From Enterococcus avium ATCC 14025 (GTDB lineage: Bacteria > Bacillota > Bacilli > Lactobacillales > Enterococcaceae): 64,000 bases of DNA. Both the position numbers and the translations under genes were made by a program. A model generated the notes under the pieces. That model was not told where the DNA came from, searched no databases, and was given only the letters and a program-made list of their open reading frames with translations. Below are positions 9,388 to 19,627 of the stretch, in pieces (the first letter of the stretch is position 1; every line of letters starts with the position of its first letter). The stretch lies in contig NZ_KE136362.1 of NCBI RefSeq assembly GCF_000406965.1, positions 13,528-77,527 on the forward strand. Direction: 5' to 3'.

Positions 9388-10152
9388 TTAGAAATATTTT
9401 TTCGCTGGTTCAACAACCAAATAACGATAAGGATCTTCACCTTCAGAATGAGTTTTGATGTATTCATCTTTACTCAAAGCAGAATGAATCATTTTTCGTT
9501 CAAAGGCAGGCATTGGTTCTAAAAATACCGGACGACCTGTTTCCTTAACTTTTTCCGCCGTTCGTTGCGCTAAACGCGTTAGAACCTCTTCACGTTTTTG
9601 TCGATAATTTCCAACATTTACTACTACTGATAATTTTTCTTTTGCAACGCGATGTAAGAAGACTTGAGCTAAATACTGCAAAGCATTCAATATCTTACCA
9701 TGTTTACCAATCAGCATCCCCTGCTTGCTAGTTTCTAGATTCATGACAATCAAACCACTTGCTTCATGCTGAATCTTAACCAAAGCAGGCACACCCATAT
9801 CATTCGTAATATTCGTTAAGTAAAGCGCCAATTCTTTGACGGCCTCATCTTCATTTAATTCAACTAATTGACTAGGTGTGTCTGTTGTTTCAATTGGCTT
9901 CGATACTTCTTCTTCAAGCTTCTCCTCGACAAACTGTTCTTTTATTGGTTCTTCAGCCGCTTCGGAAGTAACGATATTTTTTTCAACAATAATTGGTTCA
10001 ATCGAGACACGAGCATCTTTTTTTCCCATTCCTAGAAACCCTTTTTTCGCATCTGATAAAATTTCGATATCGACCGCTTCTTTCTTTAACCCTAAAGCGT
10101 GCAATCCCTTTGAAATTGCTTCGTCGATCGATGGTCCTTCATAAACAGGCAT
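9388..10152 (-). CDS. khpB: RNA-binding protein KhpB (Jag/EloR)
   Basis: The 254-residue protein has the three-part layout of KhpB: an N-terminal Jag domain (MPVYEGPSIDEAISKGLHALGL...GKKDARV, residues 1-50), an acidic low-complexity linker (about 55-105, rich in Glu), a KH domain with GKHGKILNALQYL (about 145-160) and a C-terminal R3H domain around ERKMIHSALS (about 215-225). KhpB partners KhpA, binds RNA and affects cell elongation and division in streptococci and enterococci. It lies 36 bases after yidC, the usual rnpA-yidC-khpB arrangement. Confidence 0.94.
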   Translation of the reverse strand: MPVYEGPSIDEAISKGLHALGLKKEAVDIEILSDAKKGFLGMGKKDARVSIEPIIVEKNIVTSEAAEEPIKEQFVEEKLEEEVSKPIETTDTPSQLVELNEDEAVKELALYLTNITNDMGVPALVKIQHEASGLIVMNLETSKQGMLIGKHGKILNALQYLAQVFLHRVAKEKLSVVVNVGNYRQKREEVLTRLAQRTAEKVKETGRPVFLEPMPAFERKMIHSALSKDEYIKTHSEGEDPYRYLVVEPAKKYF

Positions 10153-10188
10153 TTTCTAAACCTCCTTATTTATAGTTGATGGATAGTC

Positions 10189-11010
10189 TTATTTTTTCCG
10201 TTTTTTCTTCGGATGCTTGGCTTTTTGAAGCGCACGTTCTCTTTCACGAATTTGACGAGCTGCTTCTTCTCTTTCACGACGAATCTTGAAAGGATTATTA
10301 ATTAGTAACGTTTGAACTACTTGGAAAGCATTCGAAATTACCCAGTACAATGACAAACCACTTGCCAAATTTAATGCCATAACAAAGATCATCACTGGCA
10401 TCGCAAAATTCATGATTTTCAATGAAGCATTAGATTCAAGCTGACTCATGCTAGATAGATAACTACTTGCAAAAGTAAAGACTGCTGCAAGGATAGGTAA
10501 AATAAAGTATGGGTCGGATTGACTCAAGTTCAACCATAGAAAATGACCAGACCGCAGTTCAGGAATTCGTAAAATTGCTTGGTACAAAGCCATCATTACG
10601 GGCATTTGTACTAACAACGGTAAACAGCCTGCGTAAGGGCTCACATTATTTTCTGCATAGAGCTTTTTTGTTTCCTCTTGCAATTTCAGTTGTGTCTCTT
10701 GATCACGTGTACTGTATTTTTGTTGGAGTGCTTTGATCTTAGGCTGTAACTCTTGTGTTTTACGCATACTCTTTGTTTGAAAATGCATAAGCGGCATTAA
10801 AATAATGCGAATGATGATTGTAAATAGAATAATCCCTATTCCGACATTACCAAAGGACAAACCTTTAATCGCTTGGCCGAAATAATAAACGACATAACGA
10901 TCCCACACGCCGCTACTGCTTGCACTGACTTCACCAGTTCCACAGGCGGATAACAAGAAGACGAGACTCAGCAATCCTGTCATTAATAGTATTTTTTTAT
11001 AGTTCTTCAC
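10189..11010 (-). CDS. yidC: Membrane protein insertase YidC (SpoIIIJ/OxaA type)
   Basis: The 273-residue protein begins with a lipoprotein signal peptide (MKNYKKILLMTGLLSLVFLLSACG, lipobox LSAC with Cys23) and then has about five membrane segments with the conserved GCLPLLVQMPVMMALYQAI region. It is the short Gram-positive YidC that inserts membrane proteins with or without SecYEG. The C-terminus is strongly basic (KAKHPKKKRKK), as usual for ribosome contact. The start is GTG with GGAAGG upstream. It follows rnpA by 17 bases. Confidence 0.95.
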   Translation of the reverse strand: MKNYKKILLMTGLLSLVFLLSACGTGEVSASSSGVWDRYVVYYFGQAIKGLSFGNVGIGIILFTIIIRIILMPLMHFQTKSMRKTQELQPKIKALQQKYSTRDQETQLKLQEETKKLYAENNVSPYAGCLPLLVQMPVMMALYQAILRIPELRSGHFLWLNLSQSDPYFILPILAAVFTFASSYLSSMSQLESNASLKIMNFAMPVMIFVMALNLASGLSLYWVISNAFQVVQTLLINNPFKIRREREEAARQIRERERALQKAKHPKKKRKK

Positions 11011-11027
11011 TTACATCTGTTTCCTTC

Positions 11028-11363
11028 CTAACTTAATATTTTTGCTAATTTTAAGACATGTATAAGATTCGAACGCATTTCATCATGAGGCAGATCTTTC
11101 GTGGCTGGGCGAGCGATCACGATAAAGTCTATAGGTGGTAAGTCGGTTTTCAATTCCTGCAAAACTGCTCGAATTTGTCGTTTTACTTGATTTCGTGCTA
11201 CAGCATTCCCAACTTTTTTACCGACTGACAAACCTACTCGAAAATGTTTTTGACCAGAAGGTTCTAGACGGTAAACTACGAATTTTCGATTCGCAAAAGA
11301 AGCACCTTCTTCAAACACTTTTTGAAATTCTCGTTCTTTTTTGACCCGATATTTTTTCTGCAT
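11028..11363 (-). CDS. rnpA: Ribonuclease P protein component
   Basis: The 111-residue basic protein is the protein subunit of RNase P, which matures the 5' ends of tRNAs together with the rnpB RNA. The signature RNQVKRQIRAVLQE (residues about 58-71) is the RNR motif region that contacts the catalytic RNA. The start MQKKYRVKKEREF is preceded by AAGGAA. It stands between rpmH and yidC, the classical order. Confidence 0.96.
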   Translation of the reverse strand: MQKKYRVKKEREFQKVFEEGASFANRKFVVYRLEPSGQKHFRVGLSVGKKVGNAVARNQVKRQIRAVLQELKTDLPPIDFIVIARPATKDLPHDEMRSNLIHVLKLAKILS

Positions 11364-11473
11364 CTAGTTTCCTTCGTTTCTTTTAAATCTATACCTGACA
11401 ATAATACCATACTTCAAATTAAGGAATCATCCTTATTTATCAGAAAAATTCCTTAAGAATCACATTTTGGATA

Positions 11474-11500
11474 CAAAAAAAACCACTGACCGGCAGTGGC
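11474..11500 (-). terminator. Terminator-like hairpin after rpmH
   Basis: On the minus strand CCACTG..CAGTGG with a GCCGGT-type loop is followed by eight T residues immediately after the rpmH stop codon. It probably reduces readthrough into rnpA so that L34 is made in excess of RnpA. Confidence 0.75.
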
Positions 11501-11635
11501 TTAAGCAGCAAGTACTTTTCTTCCTTTACGACGACGGCTTGCTAATACGCGACGGCCGTTTTTAGTGCTCATGCGTTTACGGAATCCATGAACTTTTTGA
11601 CGTTTACGTTTATTGGGTTGATAAGTTCTTTTCAT
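11501..11635 (-). CDS. rpmH: 50S ribosomal protein L34
   Basis: A 44-residue, very basic protein, [18 protein letters not shown] followed by [13 protein letters not shown] and ending in RKVLAA, the universal L34 sequence. GGAGG lies upstream of the ATG. Its promoter at 11680-11709 is intact and lies before the inserted IS30 element. Confidence 0.98.
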   Translation of the reverse strand: MKRTYQPNKRKRQKVHGFRKRMSTKNGRRVLASRRRKGRKVLAA

Positions 11636-11679
11636 TAAAATACACCTCCATAGCTAACTTTACATAGACATACCCGAAT

Positions 11680-11709
11680 ATTATAACGACTCATTCCCTA
11701 CTTTGTCAA
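11680..11709 (-). promoter_or_regulatory. rpmH promoter
   Basis: On the minus strand TTGACA (11704-11709) is separated by 18 bases from TATAAT (11680-11685), a consensus housekeeping promoter about 45 bases before the rpmH start. Confidence 0.85.
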
Positions 11710-11782
11710 TCATGAAATGAAAACAGCGAGTGAAATTCGCTAAAATTTTATGTTTCATCTTGTATTTTTTTATCAGACGCCG

Positions 11783-12834
11783 ATTGTAAAATTAAGCTAG
11801 ACAACTAAAAAAGCCATTTGTGCTACACTCAAAATAGTTCTGACCAAAGAATTATAAGGAGTGAGTACAAATGACCTATACCCATCTTACAACGGATGAA
11901 CTTGTAATGATAGAGTCTTATTTCAAAATAAATCAATCTGTTGCGAAAACTGCGCATTGCTTGAATCGTTCAAGACAAACGATCCATAAAGTATACCTAT
12001 TCTTCAAGCAAGGAAAATCAGCCTTAGAATACTATCAACAGTATAAGAAAAACAAATCAAACTGTGGTAGACGCCCGCTTGTTTTACCCGAGGAACAATC
12101 AGAATATATTCAAAGAAAGGTTGTTCAAGGATGGACACCCGATGTGATTGTTGGTCGTGCAGCGTTTCCTATTCGTTGTTCTGCTCGTACCATTTATCGT
12201 ATGTTCAAAAAGGGGCTATTTAATCCTTCTGACTTACCGATGAAAGGCAAGCGTAAACCGAATGGACATCAAGAAAGGCGTGGAAAACAAGCTTTCCGCC
12301 GCTCTATTCATGAACGTGAAAAAGATTATAGCCAATTCTCAAATGAGTTTGGTCACCTTGAAGGTGACACTATCGTAGGTCTGAAACATAAAAGTGCTGT
12401 AATTACCTTAGTTGAACGATTATCAAAAGTTATCATCACATTGAAACCGTGTGGTAGACAAGCGATTGATATTGAAAAAAAATTAAATCATTGGTTTGAA
12501 TCTGTACCGAAAAATCTATTCAAATCCATCACTTTTGATTGTGGAAAGGAATTTTCAAATTGGAAACAAATCAGTAATGCCAATGATATTGCCATTTATT
12601 TCGCTGATCCAGGAACGCCGTCTCAAAGAGGCCTAAACGAGAATTCTAACGGATTGTTACGTAGAGATGGTTTATTGAAATCTATGGATTTCAATTCAGT
12701 AGATGAATCTTTTATTCAATCTGTCACATCTAAACGAAATAATATTCCTAGAAAATCACTGGATTATCGAACACCTTTGGAAGTATTTTTGAGTTACGTA
12801 AGTATTGATGATTTGTCTAACTTAATTTGACAAT
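11783..12834 (+). mobile_element. IS30-family insertion sequence between rpmH and dnaA
   Basis: A 1052-bp element bounded by imperfect inverted repeats at 11783-11804 and 12813-12834 (20 of 22 bases match: core AAATTAAG.TAGACAA). It contains one full-length transposase. The transposase stop codon lies inside the right repeat. I could not see a clear short target duplication at the flanks. It sits in the dnaA upstream region, between the rpmH promoter and the first DnaA box. Confidence 0.88.
11871..12830 (+). CDS. IS30-family transposase
   Basis: The 319-residue protein starts MTYTHLTTDELVMIESY, the IS30-type N-terminal helix-turn-helix region, with a second helix-turn-helix around SVAKTAHCLNRSRQTIHKVY. 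The catalytic DDE triad can be placed at GHLEGDTIVG (D), TFDCGKEF (D) and GLNENSNGLLRRDG (E). The frame is uninterrupted, so the enzyme is probably active. The protein resembles the enterococcal IS6770-type transposases, but I cannot confirm the exact element name. Confidence 0.92.
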   Translation: MTYTHLTTDELVMIESYFKINQSVAKTAHCLNRSRQTIHKVYLFFKQGKSALEYYQQYKKNKSNCGRRPLVLPEEQSEYIQRKVVQGWTPDVIVGRAAFPIRCSARTIYRMFKKGLFNPSDLPMKGKRKPNGHQERRGKQAFRRSIHEREKDYSQFSNEFGHLEGDTIVGLKHKSAVITLVERLSKVIITLKPCGRQAIDIEKKLNHWFESVPKNLFKSITFDCGKEFSNWKQISNANDIAIYFADPGTPSQRGLNENSNGLLRRDGLLKSMDFNSVDESFIQSVTSKRNNIPRKSLDYRTPLEVFLSYVSIDDLSNLI

Positions 12835-13316
12835 TAAGAAGATCAAAAAATCAGCTCTTTATTTTTCGCAAAAACGCTGTTCATTTGAAGATTCTTTTAT
12901 TACCAAAAAGAAAAATTTATCCACAAAATCTGGGGATAAACTCTAACTAATTGTGTAAAACTTTTTTCCACAAAAAAACTTGCATAGAATTTTCAAATGC
13001 TTTTTCCACTCTTTTTTATCTTTTTGATAACTTGTCCACAAGGTGGATAAATTGTGTGAATAAGTTCCTATATTCTTTTTCTATCAAGCTCTTCTTTTTT
13101 TCGGTTTTGTGCATTTTCCAGTGGAAAAAGTGATTTGTCCACATTTTTCCTAATAGTTGTGGATATGTTTTTGCATAGACGTGGATAGTTTTTTGTATTT
13201 TTATACATTATGTGGAAAAAGAGAAATTTCTTTCTATTTTGTTCCTGGTTGTGGAAAACTTTTAAAAAAAATGATAAAGTATGTCTATCTGAATTTATTA
13301 ATAGGAGGCGACTTAT
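12835..13316 (+). promoter_or_regulatory. DnaA-box cluster upstream of dnaA (oriC, part 1)
   Basis: This 480-bp AT-rich stretch has many 9-mers close to TTATCCACA on both strands: a perfect box at 12917-12925, near-matches at 12931-12939, 12964-12972, 13032-13040, 13042-13050, 13055-13063, 13135-13143, 13158-13166, 13211-13219 and 13250-13258. This is the upstream half of a bipartite Firmicutes origin and also the autoregulatory region of dnaA. The IS30 element ends only 82 bases before the first box. Confidence 0.9.
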
Positions 13317-14642
13317 TTGACCTCATTGGACAATTTCTGGCAGGAATTGAAGGACAGTTATAAAAATGACCTCAATCCTGCCAGTTATGATGCATGGGTA
13401 GGTACAGCTAAACCCTTATCATTAGCTCATAATCAATTGACGATCGAAGTTACGAGCGACTTACATAAGAGCTATTGGGAAAAACATCTAGCTGCAAAAA
13501 TCGTCGAAATCGGCTTTAAAGTGACCGGGGACGAGATTATGCCATTATTTGTTACACCGGATGAAGCTCCGCCCGTTAGCATTGTGGAAAAAGAAGAACC
13601 ACCAAAAATGGAAACAACAAAACGAGCAATGCTCAATCCCAAATATACATTTGATACCTTTGTAATCGGAAAAGGCAACCAAATGGCTCATGCAGCAGCA
13701 TTAGTGGTTGCTGAAGAACCAGGATCAATCTATAATCCGCTTTTCTTTTATGGAGGAGTGGGGTTAGGTAAAACCCACTTGATGCATGCTATTGGACATC
13801 AAATGCTTGCAATAAATCCGCAAGCAAAAGTCAAATATGTTTCTAGTGAGACATTCGCAAATGACTTTATCAATTCAATTAAGAATAAAACCTCGGAGGA
13901 ATTTCGACAGGAATACCGAAAAGTGGATTTATTATTAGTAGATGATATTCAATTTTTTGCTGACAAAGAGGCGACTCAAGAAGAGTTTTTCCATACTTTT
14001 GAGAATTTATATAATGATAATAAGCAAATCGTTCTAACTAGTGATCGTCTACCAAATGAAATACCTAAGTTACAAGAACGATTAGTTTCTCGCTTTGCTT
14101 GGGGCTTATCAGTAGATATCACACCACCAGATCTAGAAACGCGTACAGCAATTTTAAGAAAAAAAGCGCAGGCAGAAAATCTTGAAATCCCAGATGATAC
14201 TTTAAGTTATATTGCTGGGCAAATTGATTCTAATATCCGTGAACTAGAAGGAGCTCTGGTTCGAGTACAGGCTTTCGCTACGATGAATAGCGCTGATATC
14301 ACGACTAGTATCGCGGCAGACGCTCTAAAAAGTTTGAAAGGAACCAGCAATTCACAACTTTCCATCAGTAAAATTCAAGATGAAGTCGCTAAGTTCTATC
14401 ATATCCAATTAAAAGATTTAAAAGGAAAGAAACGTGTCAAAACAATTGTTGTTCCGCGACAAATCGCTATGTATTTAGCTCGAGAAATGACTGAAAGTTC
14501 CTTACCAAAAATTGGCGCTGAATTTGGTGGAAAGGATCATACAACAGTCATTCACGCACACGAAAAAATCAGTCAATTAATGAAAAGCGATAGCAACATT
14601 CAACAAGAAATCGCAGAAATCAAAAATCTGCTGTTAGGCTAG
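13317..14642 (+). CDS. dnaA: Chromosomal replication initiator protein DnaA
   Basis: The 441-residue AAA+ protein binds DnaA boxes and opens the origin. Domain I (residues 1-80) contacts other proteins, domain II is a short acidic linker, domain III carries Walker [10 protein letters not shown] (about 143-151) and Walker [10 protein letters not shown] (about 206-214), and domain IV carries the DnaA signature [15 protein letters not shown] near the C-terminus. The start is TTG with AGGAGG 8 bases upstream. It is flanked by DnaA-box clusters on both sides. Confidence 0.98.
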   Translation: MTSLDNFWQELKDSYKNDLNPASYDAWVGTAKPLSLAHNQLTIEVTSDLHKSYWEKHLAAKIVEIGFKVTGDEIMPLFVTPDEAPPVSIVEKEEPPKMETTKRAMLNPKYTFDTFVIGKGNQMAHAAALVVAEEPGSIYNPLFFYGGVGLGKTHLMHAIGHQMLAINPQAKVKYVSSETFANDFINSIKNKTSEEFRQEYRKVDLLLVDDIQFFADKEATQEEFFHTFENLYNDNKQIVLTSDRLPNEIPKLQERLVSRFAWGLSVDITPPDLETRTAILRKKAQAENLEIPDDTLSYIAGQIDSNIRELEGALVRVQAFATMNSADITTSIAADALKSLKGTSNSQLSISKIQDEVAKFYHIQLKDLKGKKRVKTIVVPRQIAMYLAREMTESSLPKIGAEFGGKDHTTVIHAHEKISQLMKSDSNIQQEIAEIKNLLLG

Positions 14643-14888
14643 TTTGTGGAAAACAAGACAAAGTACATCTTATTTGTCCACAGCTTATCCACAAGTGTAA
14701 AACTTATTATTTCAAGCTTTGACTCACTTTTTCCACATCATTAACAGGCCCTACTACTTTTATTACTTAAATTATTAAATAAATAAAAAAAGCTTACAGC
14801 TGAAAAACTTAAGGGCTGATCTAATTGATTGAGAGTAGCTGATTCATTTTTTTAGTAACACCAATTAAAATAAAAAAGGAGTTCCATT
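14643..14888 (+). other. Origin of replication, unwinding part (oriC, part 2)
   Basis: Between dnaA and dnaN lie DnaA boxes at 14645-14653, 14674-14682 (TTGTCCACA), 14685-14693 (perfect TTATCCACA) and 14729-14737. Ten bases after the last box is a GC clamp (GGCCC, 14747-14751), then triplets CTACTACTTTTATTACTT (14751-14768), then about 25 bases of almost pure A/T. This order (box, GC clamp, DnaA-trios, AT-rich DNA) is that of the basal unwinding system described in B. subtilis. Confidence 0.87.
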
Positions 14889-16019
14889 ATGAAATTTACG
14901 ATTAATCGTGCACGCTTTATTCAAGAATTACAAACGGTTCAAAGAGCAATCTCTACTAAAACAACGATTCCGATCTTAACAGGAGTAAAAATTGAATTAA
15001 ATAATGAAGGACTGAATTTAACAGGTAGTAATGCCGATATTTCAATTGAAACTTTTTTAGCCGCTGATGATGAGAAAGCGGAATTACAAATTGCTGAAAT
15101 AGGTACAATTGTTTTACAGGCTCGTTTTTTCAGTGAAATTATTCGCCGTTTGCCAGAAGCAACTTTTACTTTGGAAGTCCAAGAAAACCATCAAGTGTTA
15201 ATTACATCTGGAGCAGCTCACTTTACGGTTAATGGATTAGATGCAGATAATTATCCACATCTGCCAGTTGTTGAAGAACAAAATCAGTTGAAATTACCTG
15301 TCCACATGTTGACAAAATTAATTGGTGAAACGGTTTTTTCTGTTTCACAACATGAAAGTCGTCCGATTTTGACAGGGGTTCACTTCACGATGTCTAATGG
15401 CCAATTATTAGCAGTTGCTACAGACTCTCATCGTTTGAGTCAACGGATCGTACCTGTAGAAAACGCGAATACTGATTTTGATATCGTTATTCCAGGTAAA
15501 AGCTTAGTTGAACTTTCTCGTTCATTATCTGATGAAGAAGCTGAAGTAGAAATTAGTATCATGGAAAATCAAGTTTTATTTAAAACGCCAACGATGTATT
15601 TCTACTCTCGTTTACTAGAAGGAAACTATCCTGATACTAATCGTTTAATTCCAACTAGTTTCAATACGGAGATTACCTTCTCCGTACCAACGTTCTTAGC
15701 AGCAATCGAACGAGCTTCGTTACTGTCTCATGAAGGCCGTAATAATATTGTTCGTTTAGCAATTGCCGATAATTCAGTTATTCTTTATGGAAATTCACCG
15801 GAAATCGGTAAAGTAGAGGAAGAATTGGTTTATGAAAAAGTTAGCGGAGACCCGCTAGAAATTTCCTTTAACCCTGATTACATGAAGGATGCTTTACGAG
15901 CTTTTGGTGATATGAGTATCAAGATCCAATTTATTTCGGCAATTCGTCCATTTACTTTGGAACCGAGTGAAGGAGATGTCTCCTTTATTCAATTAATTAC
16001 ACCAGTACGAACAAATTAG
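14889..16019 (+). CDS. dnaN: DNA polymerase III sliding clamp, beta subunit
   Basis: The 376-residue protein forms the ring that tethers DNA polymerase III to DNA. The three repeated clamp domains are visible: MKFTINRARFIQELQTVQRAIS at the start, ATDSHRLSQRIVP near 175-187, and the C-terminal IQFISAIRPFTLEPSEGD...QLITPVRTN. The family C-terminus LITPVR is conserved. AGGAG lies 8 bases before the ATG. A palindromic terminator follows at 16088. Confidence 0.98.
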   Translation: MKFTINRARFIQELQTVQRAISTKTTIPILTGVKIELNNEGLNLTGSNADISIETFLAADDEKAELQIAEIGTIVLQARFFSEIIRRLPEATFTLEVQENHQVLITSGAAHFTVNGLDADNYPHLPVVEEQNQLKLPVHMLTKLIGETVFSVSQHESRPILTGVHFTMSNGQLLAVATDSHRLSQRIVPVENANTDFDIVIPGKSLVELSRSLSDEEAEVEISIMENQVLFKTPTMYFYSRLLEGNYPDTNRLIPTSFNTEITFSVPTFLAAIERASLLSHEGRNNIVRLAIADNSVILYGNSPEIGKVEEELVYEKVSGDPLEISFNPDYMKDALRAFGDMSIKIQFISAIRPFTLEPSEGDVSFIQLITPVRTN

Positions 16020-16087
16020 AAAATTTAGCGAGTTTCACAAGTTTTTAGAAAAATATGAAAATATTTTGCAAAAGATGCAATTTCAGT

Positions 16088-16129
16088 AAAAGGTCTTAAA
16101 ATCGATTTTAAGACCTTTTACTTTTTTTT
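16088..16129 (+). terminator. Intrinsic terminator after dnaN
   Basis: A fully palindromic 32-base sequence (arms AAAAGGTCTTAAAATC and GATTTTAAGACCTTTT) followed by AC and eight T residues. It ends dnaA-dnaN transcription before the yaaA promoter. Confidence 0.9.
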
Positions 16130-16187
16130 GAGTGAATTAATTAAAACAGCTTAGAACTTCTTAAAACGAAAAATACAACGAGTTAAT

Positions 16188-16216
16188 TTGTTTTATCGAT
16201 TAAAAAGGGGTATAAT
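16188..16216 (+). promoter_or_regulatory. Promoter of yaaA-recF-gyrB
   Basis: TTGTTT (16188-16193), a 17-base spacer and a perfect TATAAT (16211-16216) lie about 35 bases before the yaaA start and after the dnaN terminator. Confidence 0.72.
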
Positions 16217-16252
16217 GAAGAGGTGTTTCTAGCATGAAAATGAGGGATGAAT

Positions 16253-16495
16253 GTGAAACAAAAAATTTTTTTAGAAACAGAGTTCATGACGCTTGGCCAG
16301 TTATTGAAAGAGATCAATTTAATCTCTAGTGGTGGACAAGCCAAGTGGTTTCTTGCAGAAGAAACAGTATTTGTAGATGGCGAGTTGGAAAACCGCCGCG
16401 GCCGAAAGCTCTATCCGGGAATGATGATTGAGATTCCTGAGGTAGGAACTTTTTTTATGGTCAAAAATAAGGAAGAGCAAGATGCAGCTGAATAA
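16253..16495 (+). CDS. yaaA: S4-domain RNA-binding protein YaaA
   Basis: An 80-residue protein with one S4 RNA-binding fold: TLGQLLKEINLISSGGQAKWFLAEETVFVDGELENRRGRKL. This is the small S4 protein constantly found between dnaN and recF in Firmicutes; its role is not known. I place the start at the GTG at 16253, because GAGGG lies 6 bases before it, whereas the ATG at 16247 directly abuts that ribosome site. It overlaps recF by 14 bases. Confidence 0.9.
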   Translation: MKQKIFLETEFMTLGQLLKEINLISSGGQAKWFLAEETVFVDGELENRRGRKLYPGMMIEIPEVGTFFMVKNKEEQDAAE

Positions 16496-17600
16496 GCTTG
16501 AGTTGAGAAATTATCGTAATTACCAAGAACTTGTTTTGGAATTTCCTAATCGGCTGAATATATTTTTAGGAGAGAATGCCCAAGGGAAAACAAATCTCTT
16601 AGAAAGCATCTATGTGTTGGCTTTGACTCGCAGTCATCGAACTAGTAGCGAACAAGAGTTGATCGGCTGGGAAGATGATTTTTCCCAGATAAAAGGTCGG
16701 ATACAACGCGGAACGAGTGAACTAGAATTAGAATTATTGCTGACGAAAAAAGGCCGAAAATCTAAAGTCAATCATATCGAACAAAAGAAATTGAGTAGTT
16801 ATATCGGTCAGTTGAATGTCATCTTGTTTGCACCAGAGGATCTTTCTTTAGTAAAAGGCAGTCCGCAAATGAGACGTCGTTTTATTGATATGGAATTAGG
16901 ACAGATCAATCCGGTTTATCTTTATGATTTGGCCCAATATCAGAAGACTTTGAAACAGCGCAATCTTTATCTAAAGCAATTATCTGAGAAGAAGCAGACA
17001 GATGAGATATATCTCGATATTTTAACGGAACAGCTAGTAGATTTTGGTAGTAAAGTTTTAGCAAATCGACTGCGTTTTGTTAAAAAACTGGAGTATTGGT
17101 CCAATGATCTTCACGGTAAGATTACCAATCAAAAAGAAACTCTAGCAATTGAATATGACGCTAGCCTCCCGCTAGAGAGTGAAGATGTTGAAAAAATTCG
17201 TTATGTTTTTCTAAATGAACTACAGAAAAATCGCAAGCGGGAAATATTCAAAGGAAATACTTTTTTAGGTCCCCATCGAGATGACTTGATCTTTAAGGTT
17301 AATCAGCAAAATGTTCAGACCTATGGGTCACAAGGACAACAACGAACAACTGCATTAAGCGTCAAACTGGCAGAAATTGATTTGATGAAAGAAGAAACAG
17401 GCGAATATCCGATTTTACTTTTAGATGACGTTATGAGTGAACTTGATGACAATCGTCAGATCCATTTATTAGAGACGATCGAAAATAAGGTTCAAACGTT
17501 TTTAACAACAACAACGTTGAATCATGTTAAGGGCAAAATGACGGTCCATCCGGATATTTTTTATGTCCATCAAGGGCAGATAGAAAGGAAAGAAATGTAG
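16482..17600 (+). CDS. recF: DNA replication and repair protein RecF
   Basis: The 372-residue SMC-like ATPase helps load RecA at single-stranded gaps. Walker A GENAQGKTNLLE is at about residues 30-41, the signature region TYGSQGQQRTTALSVKLAE near 280-298 and Walker B PILLLDDVMSELD near 308-320. It overlaps yaaA and its stop codon is directly followed by the gyrB start, so the three are one operon. Confidence 0.97.
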   Translation: MQLNKLELRNYRNYQELVLEFPNRLNIFLGENAQGKTNLLESIYVLALTRSHRTSSEQELIGWEDDFSQIKGRIQRGTSELELELLLTKKGRKSKVNHIEQKKLSSYIGQLNVILFAPEDLSLVKGSPQMRRRFIDMELGQINPVYLYDLAQYQKTLKQRNLYLKQLSEKKQTDEIYLDILTEQLVDFGSKVLANRLRFVKKLEYWSNDLHGKITNQKETLAIEYDASLPLESEDVEKIRYVFLNELQKNRKREIFKGNTFLGPHRDDLIFKVNQQNVQTYGSQGQQRTTALSVKLAEIDLMKEETGEYPILLLDDVMSELDDNRQIHLLETIENKVQTFLTTTTLNHVKGKMTVHPDIFYVHQGQIERKEM

Positions 17601-19550
<1,950 letters not shown>

Positions 19551-19627
19551 AGAAACGATAGATGTGATGAATATCAGATTTATTTTTAAGAAAAATAAAT
19601 TTAGCAACACGAACTAGGAGGATCATT

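Noticed and set aside
12951-13363. Two short plus-strand ORFs upstream of dnaA
   Set aside because: They consist of the AT-rich DnaA-box region translated into Phe/Leu/Cys-rich peptides; no ribosome sites.
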